Origin: Nostoc sp. TH1S01
GTDB taxonomy: Bacteria > Cyanobacteriota > Cyanobacteriia > Cyanobacteriales > Nostocaceae
Reading direction: 5' to 3'
DNA length: 47,505 nucleotides
Assembly (NCBI GenBank): GCA_018993265.1
Contig: JAGKSW010000068.1
Location: 1-47,505, forward strand
The translations under genes and the position numbers were made by a program. The notes below the pieces were generated by a model that searched no databases, was not told the origin of the DNA, and saw nothing but the letters and a program-made list of their open reading frames with translations. This document shows positions 35,012 through 44,070 of this stretch, one piece after another. How positions within the stretch are numbered: position 1 is the first letter of the stretch; the number at the start of each line of letters is the position of its first letter.

Positions 35012-35461
35012 CTAAATTACTTTAACGTTGAGAATTTTTTCAGTGTCAATAACGAACAAAAACCCTTCTGCTAGTGGGTAAGCTCCCGCCAGTATCTCAC
35101 GCATTCTACCTTTTAAGCTGGCGGGTGGGGGTTGAAAGGTGTTTTGGGGAAACTCTAAGACATCGCCAACATCATCAACAACTAAACTCACTACTTCCTG
35201 ATCAGAACATACAACGATATTAAACCCCTGCGGTGCTTCTGGTTGAATGTTCCGCATAGCTGATTGACCCATATCTAATCGTTGCTGCAAGTCGATGACG
35301 GTAATTATTTGCCCACGCAAGTTAATTAACCCACAAATATCTGGCGGTGTTAAAGGTACAGGAGTTATGGCTTGGGGACGAATCACTTCTTGAACATGGC
35401 GCACATCAATGCCAAAGTAAGTTTTATTTAACCAAAAAGTGCAGAGTTTTTGTTCAGCCAC
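35012..35461 (-). CDS. cheW: CheW, chemotaxis adaptor
   Basis: 149 residues, a single CheW SH3-like domain: TFWLNKTYFGIDVRHVQEVI, then PDICGLINLRGQIITVIDLQ, the glycine-rich receptor-contact loop, and VVSLVVDDVGDVLEF. It bridges receptor and CheA-like kinase. Its start lies eight bases inside the end of the upstream kinase gene, so the two are translationally coupled. Confidence 0.95.
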   Translation of the reverse strand: MAEQKLCTFWLNKTYFGIDVRHVQEVIRPQAITPVPLTPPDICGLINLRGQIITVIDLQQRLDMGQSAMRNIQPEAPQGFNIVVCSDQEVVSLVVDDVGDVLEFPQNTFQPPPASLKGRMREILAGAYPLAEGFLFVIDTEKILNVKVI

Positions 35462-37685
35462 GATCGCTCACTTGCAACAAGTAGGGGTTAACCATGTTAA
35501 TCACAGTCTCAATATCTAATATTTCTGTGATTTGCCCTTGAATTACAGCACAAAACAAAACTCCCGGTCTACTAGGGATACCTTTAATTGTCACTGGTTC
35601 TTCTACAATATCAAGAATGCGCTCCACAACTAAGCCTACACTCAGTCCGGCTTTGGGAGAAACAATTACTAATTGCAGTGTTTCGGTTTCTCTATTTGGG
35701 GTTGGCTGCTCAGTAGGGAAGATTCTTTGCAGGTCAATTACAGGTAAAATTCTGTCAGCAGTCCGCACTACATCTTGATTACCTACTTTTTCGACAGCAG
35801 TACAGGGAATTTCTTCTAACCGAAAAGCGATCGCCACGGGAATTCCCATCAGTGCGCCTTGCGTCCCTTGAAATAGTAAAATTAACTGGCGTTCCTCTGG
35901 TTCTGTGGGGATGTTTGCACCAGAAATGCCTGACAATAGCTGTTGTTTTTCGTGCAGTCCAGCCTGTTTTGCCAAATTTACCGCATCAATAATTAATGCT
36001 ACTGCGCCATCGCCCATAATTGTCGCACCCATAAACACAGATAAAGCTTGCAACTGTTTACCTAAAGGTTTGACTACAATATCTTGAATGTCTTCCACTG
36101 CGTCTACAACTAGTCCAAATTGGTAGTTGTCGGCTTGGATGACTACTAGGACTAGTGCTGAGTGCTGAGTGCTGAGTGCTGAGTGCTGAGTGGGGAGTGG
36201 GGAGTTGGGAGTTGGGAGTTGGGAGTGGGGAGGGTTTGATGGGTGTAGGACTTGATTGAGGTTAACTAGGGGGATGAGATTACCACGCAGGGGGTATACG
36301 GGTACGTCGTAAAATGTTTCAATTTGGTTGAGTGCTTGCTCTGGTTCTAAGCGCACTAATTCTTGCAGACTGGCTTGGGTGATGGCATAGCGATCGCCAT
36401 GACTGTTGACAATTAATGCTGGAATAATTGTTAATGTCAGGGGAATTTTTAGTTGAAATTTAGTTCCTTTTCCCGGCTGACTCTCTATTTCAATACTGCC
36501 GTTAATTTTATCAATATTACTTTTGACAATATCCATCCCCACGCCTCGTCCAGAAAGGTTTGTTACCTGTTCGGAGGTGGAAAAGCCAGGTAAAAAAATT
36601 AAATTGATGGCTTCTGCATCACTCATTGTCTCTGCTTGTGCGGGGGTAACTAAACCTAATTGCTGCGCCCGCATTTTCAGTTGTGCTGGAGATAAACCAC
36701 GTCCATCATCGCCAATTTCAATGTTGACTTTGCTGTTTTCATAACAAGCTTTCAAAAATATTCTTCCTGTAGGTGATTTACCAGCAGCACTGCGCTCGAT
36801 TGGTGATTCAATGCCATGATCAATACAGTTGCGGACTAAATGAGTTAAGGGGTCTTTAATCGCTTCAATAATACTTTTATCGACTTCTGTATCGGCTCCT
36901 TGAATTTCGACAGTAACTTGTTTACCATGTGCGATCGCTAAATCTCGAATCACCCTGGGGAATTTTTGCCAAATCGTACTTATAGGTTGCAGGCGAGTTT
37001 TCATCACTGCTTCCTGTACCTGGGTGGTAATTAAGTTGAGGCGCTGGCAAGTTGCGCTCAAGTTACTATCTTGATATTTCTGGGACAATCCCATCACTTG
37101 GTTACGGGTTAAAACTAGTTCCCCCACTAAGTTCATCACCTGATCTAGCAAACTCACGTTTATGCGGATATAAGCCGATTCTGATTCTGTGATGGCGATT
37201 TCTCCCAGTTCACTAGACTGCAACGCTGGAGACGATGACAATAAAGCAATTACCTGTTGATTTTCTTGTAATTTTGTTAAAGCACGAAGAAGTGTAGAAT
37301 AATCATCATCGCCTTCATACTTGGTTGTTTTGATTTGAGATAGTAGCTGACGGATGCTGTCTACTGTTTGCAGTAAGGTGCTAATGATTTGTGGTGTGAC
37401 TGTAAAGTTGCGATCGCCATTATTCTCCAGTGATTGCTTGGCACTATCACGCAAACAAGAAATTAAACTTTCTCCTGCATGAGCTAGTGATTCTAACTTG
37501 GGAAATGGTAAAAAGCCGCAGTTTCCTTTCAATGTATGGAGTGAGCGATAAATTCGATCTAACGCTTCTCGATTGACAGATGCTTTCTCTAGCTCAATGA
37601 TGTCACTTTCAATTTGCGACAAACTTTCATTGCTTTCCACTAGAAATGCTTCTATATCATCATTGTCAATTTCTGTTAACTCCAT
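35454..37685 (-). CDS. cheA: CheA-like histidine kinase with two CheW domains
   Basis: 743 residues. HPt domain (1-120) with phospho-acceptor H50 (RSLHTLKGNCGF); a short linker without a clear P2 domain; dimerisation (about 170-240); HATPase with N-box HLVRNCIDHGIE and G-boxes GDDGRGLS and GRGVGMDIV; then two CheW-like regulatory domains (about 410-570 and 598-735) rather than the usual one. No receiver domain. The first CheW domain is interrupted at about residues 484-511 by a P/S/T/Q/H-rich insert (PTPNSPLPTQHSALSTQHSA) encoded by a tandem DNA repeat. It heads the operon cheA-cheW-mcp-cheB-cheR. Confidence 0.93.
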   Translation of the reverse strand: MELTEIDNDDIEAFLVESNESLSQIESDIIELEKASVNREALDRIYRSLHTLKGNCGFLPFPKLESLAHAGESLISCLRDSAKQSLENNGDRNFTVTPQIISTLLQTVDSIRQLLSQIKTTKYEGDDDYSTLLRALTKLQENQQVIALLSSSPALQSSELGEIAITESESAYIRINVSLLDQVMNLVGELVLTRNQVMGLSQKYQDSNLSATCQRLNLITTQVQEAVMKTRLQPISTIWQKFPRVIRDLAIAHGKQVTVEIQGADTEVDKSIIEAIKDPLTHLVRNCIDHGIESPIERSAAGKSPTGRIFLKACYENSKVNIEIGDDGRGLSPAQLKMRAQQLGLVTPAQAETMSDAEAINLIFLPGFSTSEQVTNLSGRGVGMDIVKSNIDKINGSIEIESQPGKGTKFQLKIPLTLTIIPALIVNSHGDRYAITQASLQELVRLEPEQALNQIETFYDVPVYPLRGNLIPLVNLNQVLHPSNPPHSQLPTPNSPLPTQHSALSTQHSALVLVVIQADNYQFGLVVDAVEDIQDIVVKPLGKQLQALSVFMGATIMGDGAVALIIDAVNLAKQAGLHEKQQLLSGISGANIPTEPEERQLILLFQGTQGALMGIPVAIAFRLEEIPCTAVEKVGNQDVVRTADRILPVIDLQRIFPTEQPTPNRETETLQLVIVSPKAGLSVGLVVERILDIVEEPVTIKGIPSRPGVLFCAVIQGQITEILDIETVINMVNPYLLQVSDRG
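36152..36239. repeat. Heptanucleotide repeat inside cheA
   Basis: Four to five copies of AGTGCTG followed by GGGAGTG/GGGAGTT units, about 85 bp. The same heptamer is in the fraD-fraE spacer (3003-3034). Here it is read in frame as part of the CheA-like protein. Confidence 0.9.
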
Positions 37686-37826
37686 TGGTTTTGTCAGCCA
37701 TCAATTTCTATCTTTTGTTTTAATTTTAATATTTTTAAAATCAACAGAGATATTTCTCCAGAGAGATGCTCTTAGTAGATAATGCTGAAAAGATAATGTT
37801 TACCCCTCATAATTCAAGTGCGAGCA

Positions 37827-38099
37827 ATGCAATGTCCTCGTTGCCATTCAACTCAAACAGCTAAGAATGGTCGTCGCAAAAACCGACAATGCTACAAGTG
37901 TAAACAATGTGGTCGCCAGTTTCTCGAAACCTATCATCGTTGGAGCTATTCAAATGATATCAAGCAACTTTGCCTAAAAATGCATTTTAAGGGTATGAGC
38001 CTCCGAGAAATTGAACGCGTCACGGATATTCACCACACAACCGTTTTACACTGGCTACGAGAAGCCCAGTCAACAACAGATAATGTTTCCCAAATCTAA
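37827..38099 (+). CDS. Orphan IS1-type InsA-like protein
   Basis: 90 residues from ATG 37827 (a GTG three codons earlier is possible). The N terminus is a zinc ribbon, CPRCHS then CYKCKQCGRQF; a helix-turn-helix follows (MSLREIERVTDIHHTTVLHWLREA). This is the InsA half of IS1-type elements, which binds the inverted repeats. No InsB/DDE half follows in any frame: after the stop come 215 bp of AT-rich spacer. It is either a truncated IS or a captured DNA-binding protein, placed between divergent signalling operons. Confidence 0.7.
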   Translation: MQCPRCHSTQTAKNGRRKNRQCYKCKQCGRQFLETYHRWSYSNDIKQLCLKMHFKGMSLREIERVTDIHHTTVLHWLREAQSTTDNVSQI

Positions 38100-38314
38100 A
38101 TAGTTTGACAAAAACATCCTCAAAGTAGCATTATAGTTTCAGCACTGTCTGGATTTTAAGAATATGTTGATTTTGGTGAAAAAGTATAAAATTAAATTAT
38201 GTATAAATTAAAAATAATTTCAAAAATTTGAATTTTATTTAACAAAATAACTAGGCAAAATCACAAATCTACAATAAAAAAATATAGGGCAATAAATTTT
38301 TTAGGGTTAAGCTG

Positions 38315-38680
38315 ATGAGCTTAGTATTAATTATTGATGATGCTGCATTTTCTCGAAGAATGATTCGTAAATTTCTGCAAGCAGATGGTTATGAAATTTT
38401 GGAAGCCAGCAATGGGCGGGAAGGATTAGAAATAGTTCATAAGTATCAGCCTAATTGCGTGTTAGCAGACTTATTAATGCCAGAAATGAATGGCTTTGAA
38501 TTTCTCCAGGCGTTACAAGATGAGGGGTTAAAAATTCCCACAATTATCATTTCCGCAGATATTCAAGAAGGCGCACGTAATCAAAGCTATAACTTAGGCG
38601 CAATTAACTTTATTAATAAACCACCAAAAGAGCAAGAATTGCGTGCAGTAGTTCAGCAAGCTATTAATACTAAGGACTAA
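38315..38680 (+). CDS. CheY-like single-domain response regulator
   Basis: 121 residues, a complete receiver: acidic pair D8-D9, acceptor D52 (VLADLLMP), and K102 (NKPP) with the usual spacing. No output domain, so it acts by protein contact, as CheY does. It is followed after seven bases by the CheC-like gene, so the pair should be co-translated, and it lies divergent from the cheA operon. Confidence 0.93.
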   Translation: MSLVLIIDDAAFSRRMIRKFLQADGYEILEASNGREGLEIVHKYQPNCVLADLLMPEMNGFEFLQALQDEGLKIPTIIISADIQEGARNQSYNLGAINFINKPPKEQELRAVVQQAINTKD

Positions 38681-38687
38681 ACATCCC

Positions 38688-39296
38688 ATGAATGTGACTG
38701 TAGATCAACTAGATGCTTTACAAGAATTAATTAATATTGGAGTTGGTCGAGCCGCCAGTCTACTTAATGAAATGGTAGATTCTCACATTCGATTGGAAAT
38801 TCCTTTTGTCAAAATCTTGACGGCTACAGAAGCTTATCAAGAATTAAATAACCGATTTCATGATGCTAGTCTAGCATCTGTTAAACTGAATTTTACTGGT
38901 TCTTTTTATGGAACTGCTGGGTTAATTTTTCCTACAGAAAGTGCATCTACATTAGTGGCGGTTCTGACTGGAGAAGAGCCAGGTTCAGATGATTTGGATG
39001 CAGTAAAAATTGGAACTCTGAGTGAAATTGGCAATATTGTAATTAATGGAGTTATGGGTTCAATTAGTAATGTGTTAAAGCAACACATGAATTATACATT
39101 ACCTGTTTATTTAGAAGATAAAATCGATAATTTATTACTACCTGAAAATGCCAGTGATGCTACTAAAATTTTACTAGCACAAGCACGTTTTGCGATTGAA
39201 CAATTAGAACTAATCGGGGATATTATTTTAATTTTTGAGGTAGGGACATTTGATGCGTTAATCAAGGCAATTAACGAAGAAATGTCCATGTTATGA
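38688..39296 (+). CDS. CheC-like phosphatase
   Basis: 202 residues of the CheC/CheX/FliY family. Both active-site copies are intact: E13/N16 in LQELINIGVGRA and E113/N116 in LSEIGNIVINGVMG. In Bacillus and Thermotoga CheC dephosphorylates CheY-P. Position directly after a CheY-like gene argues that this is its substrate. CheD, the usual CheC partner, is not in view. It lies 49 bp before the hybrid kinase gene. Confidence 0.92.
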   Translation: MNVTVDQLDALQELINIGVGRAASLLNEMVDSHIRLEIPFVKILTATEAYQELNNRFHDASLASVKLNFTGSFYGTAGLIFPTESASTLVAVLTGEEPGSDDLDAVKIGTLSEIGNIVINGVMGSISNVLKQHMNYTLPVYLEDKIDNLLLPENASDATKILLAQARFAIEQLELIGDIILIFEVGTFDALIKAINEEMSML

Positions 39297-39345
39297 GAAA
39301 ATTTCAATTAGGTTGAGCAGCACCAAGTAAAAACAGTGTGAGAAG

Positions 39346-40962
39346 ATGGACAGAATTGAGCAAGCCCAGGAAAAATTTAGCTTGTTAGACCAAATTCCGT
39401 TGGGAGCTTTTGTTTTAGATTCGGAACACACCGTTTTATTTTGGAACTGTGCTTTAGAAGAATGGACAAAAATTCCCAGACATAAGATTATAGGCAACTC
39501 TATTGATGAGTATTTTCCCCATTTAAATCAACCACGCTATGGTATTCGGTTAAAGCAAATTTTTGAAGGGGGCCCACCCACAATTTTTTCTTCGCAGTTA
39601 CATAAATATGTAATTCCTGTAGCCTTACCCCAAGATAAATACCGTATTCAACACACAACAGTAACGTCCGTACCGGCATTAGATGGAAATGGGTTTTATG
39701 CACTGTTTTCCATTCAAGATGTCACTGATTTAACCTTTAGAGTGCAAGAGTACAAGCACGTACGAGATCAAGCCTTAGCCTTAGCCGAAGAACGCCAACA
39801 AGCCAAAGAAGCCGCAGAAACCGCTAACCGGATTAAAGATGAATTTCTCGCTATAGTTTCTCATGAACTGCGATCGCCTCTAAATCCGATTTTAGGATGG
39901 GCAAAGCTACTACGAAAACGCACTCTCAACGAAACCGCTAGTCTGCGAGCTTTAGAGACGATTGAACGCAATGCCGAATTACAAGTGCAATTAATTGATG
40001 ATTTATTAGATATTTCTCGCATTCTGCGCGGTAAATTATCACTGAATTTAGAAAACGTAAATCTTGCATCTACCATTGAATCTGCCTTAGAAACAGTACA
40101 ATTAGCAGCAGAAGCTAAGTCAATTCAAATTCAATTGCATCTCGATGCCACCATTGGCAAGGTAAAAGGTGATAGCGGTCGCTTGCAACAAGTTATTTGG
40201 AATTTGTTATCTAACGCCGTCAAATTTACCTCAGAAGGCGGACAGGTTAATGTTTACTTAAAACAGATTAATTCACAAGTCCAAATCCAAGTTCAAGATA
40301 CAGGTAAAGGTATTAGTCCAGAATTTTTACCGTATGTTTTTGAGTATTTTCGTCAAGCAGATAGTAGCATCACCCGCAGATCAGGTGGATTAGGGCTGGG
40401 TTTAGCAATTGTTCGCCAATTAGTTGAATTACATGGTGGGAGAGTTTGGGCGGAAAGTCCTGGCGAAGGACAAGGCGCAACATTTACAGTTTGTTTACCA
40501 GCCCAGGCACCCAGTCAAGAGTTAGTTACAGTCGAAAAAAAATTTGTTGGCAATTCTTATCCCTTCTCGATGATTTCTCAGCCGCTAGAAGGTATGAAGC
40601 TGTTAATCGTCGATGACGATATGGATACACGGGAATTTATGGCATTTTTTTTGGAACAGCAAGGAGCCATCGTCACCACAGCGTCATCTGCTGATACAGC
40701 CTTGGAAGCCATAGCACAGTCTCCGCCAGATTTACTCTTAAGTGATTTAGGTATGCCAGATGTGGATGGCTACGCATTGATTCGCAAAGTCCGATCGCTC
40801 CCACCTGAGCAAGGTGGTACAATTCCAGCGATCGCTCTGACTGCTTACGCTGCTGAGACAACACAACAACTAGTATTTGCCGCCGGATTTCAACTGCATA
40901 TCGCCAAACCAGCCGATCCTGCCAAATTAATCGCCGCAATTGCTGGACTTGTTCACAAGTAA
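39346..40962 (+). CDS. PAS hybrid histidine kinase with C-terminal receiver
   Basis: 538 residues, soluble. PAS (about 10-125, DQIPLGAFVLDSEHTVLFWN), a short coiled coil (AEERQQAKEAAETANR), HisKA with H173 (VSHELRSPLNPILGW), HATPase with N-box NLLSNAVKF and G-boxes DTGKGIS and GGLGLGLAIV, then a receiver (about 417-535) with acceptor D467 (LLSDLGMPDVDG). Third gene of the CheY-CheC-kinase group; the receiver could exchange phosphate with an HPt, such as the one in the CheA-like protein, but this is inference. Confidence 0.93.
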   Translation: MDRIEQAQEKFSLLDQIPLGAFVLDSEHTVLFWNCALEEWTKIPRHKIIGNSIDEYFPHLNQPRYGIRLKQIFEGGPPTIFSSQLHKYVIPVALPQDKYRIQHTTVTSVPALDGNGFYALFSIQDVTDLTFRVQEYKHVRDQALALAEERQQAKEAAETANRIKDEFLAIVSHELRSPLNPILGWAKLLRKRTLNETASLRALETIERNAELQVQLIDDLLDISRILRGKLSLNLENVNLASTIESALETVQLAAEAKSIQIQLHLDATIGKVKGDSGRLQQVIWNLLSNAVKFTSEGGQVNVYLKQINSQVQIQVQDTGKGISPEFLPYVFEYFRQADSSITRRSGGLGLGLAIVRQLVELHGGRVWAESPGEGQGATFTVCLPAQAPSQELVTVEKKFVGNSYPFSMISQPLEGMKLLIVDDDMDTREFMAFFLEQQGAIVTTASSADTALEAIAQSPPDLLLSDLGMPDVDGYALIRKVRSLPPEQGGTIPAIALTAYAAETTQQLVFAAGFQLHIAKPADPAKLIAAIAGLVHK

Positions 40963-40999
40963 AAAATTAAACTGTGGCTCATCTCAATGCCCAAAATAA

Positions 41000-41033
41000 A
41001 AAGCGATCGCAGTTCCGTGGTGGCGATCGCTTT
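41000..41033 (+). terminator. HIP1-based terminator hairpin
   Basis: An 11-bp perfect stem, AAAGCGATCGC (41000-41010) with its complement at 41023-41033, built from two HIP1 octamers 38 bp after the hybrid kinase stop, and ending in TTTAATTTAT. A second weaker stem (GGGTC 41111-41115 with GACCC 41133-41137) lies before the convergent DOMON gene. Confidence 0.6.
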
Positions 41034-41211
41034 AATTTATAGCCTATAAAACCCTGAACAAAGTAATCGATTAATAAAATTGTATTTTTGCAGCTTGCAT
41101 TATGACTGCTGGGTCATACCCCTGAAGGGTTAGACCCCTCATACTGTTTTAGGGTAGGTAATCGCCTTCTGTGTCTGGATTTCGTCAATCCATCTGCCGC
41201 TTTTTGTTAGT

Positions 41212-41751
41212 TCATAAACAAATTAAAAAACTATTTCGCAAGTGAAAATCAGCTTTATCACCTTTATGAGCTAATGCCCAATAAGACACTTGATGATTTT
41301 TTTGTTTCACCACAGTCGTGATTGCGACATCAATATCTTGGTTAGATGCCACGATTTTAGCCAAATCTACATCTAAATTCAGGGCTAAAATATCAGCCTG
41401 ATGCTCAACGTAGAATGGCAGAGTTGTAAAAGCCGTTTCCGCTTGCATTCCTTGACGATAGCCATCAAAGCGATAGACATTCCAGTGTCCAGCGGGGGAA
41501 AGGTTAAACTCCCAATAGCGTTCTAACTCTTTCATCCCAACAAAAAACTCAAAGCAGGTATCTTCCCACAGTCCGTCTTTTCGGGTTGGCGTATCTGATG
41601 GAGAATCAATGATAATGTCTGTTAAATCGCCAATTAACTTGTAACTAATAGTCAGTTTATGATCATTTCGGGCAATATTACCGATAATTTGCACATTTGG
41701 TAGCAAATTGTCGGAGGTAAAAGGTTGCAAAGTGAATTTTTGCTCGTTCAT
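41212..41751 (-). CDS. DOMON-like domain protein
   Basis: 179 residues. Beta-sandwich pattern: LTISYKLIGDL, RKDGLWEDTCFEFFVG, RYWEFNLSPAGHWNVYRFDGYR, IDVAITTVVKQKNHQVSYWALAH. I recognise this as the DOMON-like family, in other contexts a sugar- or haem-binding fold. No signal peptide, so probably cytoplasmic. Its ATG overlaps the stop of the kinase-like gene upstream by four bases (ATGA), implying a two-gene operon with a shared, perhaps sugar-related, task. Confidence 0.8.
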   Translation of the reverse strand: MNEQKFTLQPFTSDNLLPNVQIIGNIARNDHKLTISYKLIGDLTDIIIDSPSDTPTRKDGLWEDTCFEFFVGMKELERYWEFNLSPAGHWNVYRFDGYRQGMQAETAFTTLPFYVEHQADILALNLDVDLAKIVASNQDIDVAITTVVKQKNHQVSYWALAHKGDKADFHLRNSFLICL

Positions 41752-42866
41752 TTCATATCCTGAATAATCTTGCGAATCTGGCTTTCTTGGGATTCGATAC
41801 TTTCGGTGAGCTTAAACTGAACGATCGCCCTTGCTAAGTTATGTTCTGGATGCTTGACTTTAAAATAAACGTTCCCAGCTAAGTAATCGGTAAAAAACCT
41901 TAATCCTAATTCAAAGGCAATCAAGCGAATGCCATCGTACATGTAGGCGTAATCATTTTCCGTCAAAAACGCCTTAGCTACCGCCAGATAACCTTGTAAA
42001 ATTCCAGCACATAAATCTGTGTCAAAATAAACACTATCCCATTGCTCAGTTTCTTCCCCAACCAGATTGCAGCCAGAGCGCAAACAGTCACCAATGTCGT
42101 AATGTACTAATCCTGGCTTCACAGTATCAAGGTCAATCACGCTGACAGCTTTTTGAGTTGGCGTATCAAACATGACATTGTTAATTTTAGGATCGCCGTG
42201 CATCAAGCGTAATGGCAGTAGACCTTGAGCTTTAGCATTTTCTAGGATATTTGCAAAAGTGGTGCGATCGCGCACAAACTGCAAGCAATAATTGACTTCT
42301 GGAGATGATTTTGGATTGGTGTTGGCTAAAACTTCTTGATAATGACGTAGGTAAAGCGGTGTAATGTGGAAACCTGCAAGGGTATCGGCAAATTTTTCTG
42401 GTGGTAAATCGCTGATCAAATTATGAAACATCCCCAGAGCATAGCCAATTTCTTTGGCATATCCGATATTTGGCATCGTGTCAAAAGACTGCGAGTCTGG
42501 AATAAAGCTAATTGCTCGCCAAAAAGAGCCATCAGTTTCAATGCAATAGTCTTGAGCATTCTGAGTTGACAAAACTCGTGGTACTTCCCAACGACGATTG
42601 AGGGGTGTGCATTGCAAACGCTGATAAACGTGATCACTAAAAATCCGCATATTCTGCATAATCAGTTGCGGCTGACGAAATACTTGGGTATTGATGCGTT
42701 GCAAGACAAAATGCTGTGTTGTTCCAGAATCGAGAGTCACTAAAAAGGTGTCATTGATATTGCCACTGCCAAATGCTGTCACACTCTTAACATTACCCTG
42801 AAGTACAAATTGCTCGGCAATTCCAACTAACTTCTCGATGCTCTGCTTACTGATAACTGTTGCCAT
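41748..42866 (-). CDS. APH-family phosphotransferase (sugar-kinase-like)
   Basis: 372 residues. The aminoglycoside-phosphotransferase fold shows the catalytic loop LMHGDPKINNVMFD (H223, D225, N230 region) and the metal-binding SVIDLDTVKPG. The N-terminal nucleotide part has FGSGNINDTFLV. Enzymes like N-acetylhexosamine 1-kinase (NahK) and homoserine/choline-type kinases share this. Sugar phosphorylation is more likely than antibiotic resistance, given the DOMON-like partner; the substrate is unknown. Confidence 0.85.
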   Translation of the reverse strand: MATVISKQSIEKLVGIAEQFVLQGNVKSVTAFGSGNINDTFLVTLDSGTTQHFVLQRINTQVFRQPQLIMQNMRIFSDHVYQRLQCTPLNRRWEVPRVLSTQNAQDYCIETDGSFWRAISFIPDSQSFDTMPNIGYAKEIGYALGMFHNLISDLPPEKFADTLAGFHITPLYLRHYQEVLANTNPKSSPEVNYCLQFVRDRTTFANILENAKAQGLLPLRLMHGDPKINNVMFDTPTQKAVSVIDLDTVKPGLVHYDIGDCLRSGCNLVGEETEQWDSVYFDTDLCAGILQGYLAVAKAFLTENDYAYMYDGIRLIAFELGLRFFTDYLAGNVYFKVKHPEHNLARAIVQFKLTESIESQESQIRKIIQDMK

Positions 42867-43261
42867 ATTAATTTTTGACTACTCCCCACGCAAATGCATA
42901 AAAGCAATAGCAGACATAGTAACTCAAGTGTTGGTTTCAGGATATATAAATGTGTTGCGACAATAAACAGAACTTAGAATCTCCCTGAAAAACAGCCACC
43001 TATCTGAGCAACGAACTCAGTACAACCGCCAGCGATTACCGTTACAACAACGTAGTCTTAAGCTTTAGGAACTTTGAGCATCATTTAGAGTCCAACGAAC
43101 TGGACAGAAAACTTTACGTAAAATTCCGCAATTGTCACCAGGACAACTGAATACTTATCATGTCATCTTTAACTAGAAAATCAGTAAGTGGCAGTTTATA
43201 GTAAAAATTTCCACTACTGTGGATAACGCGATCGCTTATATATATTTCATTTGTTCCTCTT
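42867..43261. other. Spacer upstream of the phosphotransferase
   Basis: 395 bp between divergent genes. Nothing coding. One imperfect inverted repeat (CAGTAAGTGG against CCACTACTG, about 43182-43220) and a HIP1 octamer near 43230 are all I can note. Confidence 0.4.
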
Positions 43262-43441
43262 ATGGCAGAAAAACACACCAAGATTAAATTTCCTCTTTGG
43301 CAGTATCTTAACCAACCTTTATTTAGCCGTGATTATCCATTAGAATTAAATCCCCAACGATTTGCCCATAGCTGGCGGATTGGATTGCTCAAACGCTGTT
43401 GGCATAAAGAATGCGATGCCAAGGGACATCAACAATCATAA
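43262..43441 (+). CDS. 59-residue conserved-looking small protein
   Basis: A 59-codon frame: MAEKHTKIKFPLWQYLNQP, then FSRDYPLELNPQRFAHSWRI and GLLKRCWHKEC. Basic, W-rich, no membrane helix, no obvious ribosome binding site. The balanced amino-acid use, the absence of repeat-derived sequence (unlike the spacers around it) and my recollection of similar small cyanobacterial proteins support a real gene. Function unknown. Confidence 0.65.
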   Translation: MAEKHTKIKFPLWQYLNQPLFSRDYPLELNPQRFAHSWRIGLLKRCWHKECDAKGHQQS

Positions 43442-43592
43442 ATTTAGATAATAAGTAAATATTTGGTTAAAGATTCACAGCGTGTCTATTTCCTCAAAAA
43501 AGTAACGCTTGCGAAGTTATCAATATTTCGGAGATTTGCATCTGTAGGTTTGATTTAGATGTATCTACTTTTGTAAAAAATCTATTAAATTT

Positions 43593-43627
43593 TGTAGGGT
43601 GCGTTAACACTGTTAGCGCACCCTACA
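43593..43627 (+). repeat. Hairpin repeat TGTAGGGTGCG...CGCACCCTACA
   Basis: A 16-bp stem with one T-G pair and a 3-base loop. Dispersed palindromes with this core are common in Nostocales. It may terminate transcription from the 59-residue gene. Confidence 0.7.
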
Positions 43628-43885
43628 TACTTGATAAGAGTTATTTGAATTGAAGAAAGCGATCGCTTGATCAGCGAGTTATTGAAATAGACTTCAAAAA
43701 TCAAAATTTAGCTTTAATTAGTGGTGGGTATGAATCCCTACTAATTGATTCTGGATGTTCCGTTACGATTAACGGCTCCAGCACATTATTGCTGCGGCCA
43801 AAGTTTCCATCTCATACCAAGTTGCTTTCAGAAATAGTATTCCTACTCCCCAACGCCACTTGCTACAACGGAGGAAACCTCACGC

Positions 43886-43922
43886 CAGTTTGCTCAAGTC
43901 GGGGAACCCGCCCACGCAACTG
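43886..43922. repeat. 37-bp repeat, second copy
   Basis: Matches 29719-29755 except for one base. Followed by CTCCGCAACGCAGTGGCTCC, a further inverted GC-rich segment. Confidence 0.8.
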
Positions 43923-44070
43923 GCTCCGCAACGCAGTGGCTCCTTCTTACTCCCACCCCAGATTACTATGTTTGACTGCAACTTGGTATCAATAATGAGA
44001 AGTATGGCTTTGATATTGTCATCATTAAATAAGTACTCTTGCAAATTCACAGAGTTTCGTAGACAACATC

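Larger units (their letters stand above)
43442..44070. other. 629-bp spacer with repeats before the carotenoid oxygenase
   Basis: It contains the hairpin repeat at 43593-43627 and the 37-bp repeat at 43886-43922. Short frames crossing 43789-44090 run through these repeats and are rejected. The carotenoid oxygenase promoter should be in the last 100 bp. Confidence 0.5.

Noticed and set aside
41748-42866. Aminoglycoside resistance gene
   Set aside because: The fold is shared by many small-molecule kinases; the coupled DOMON-like gene and native codon use favour a housekeeping kinase.
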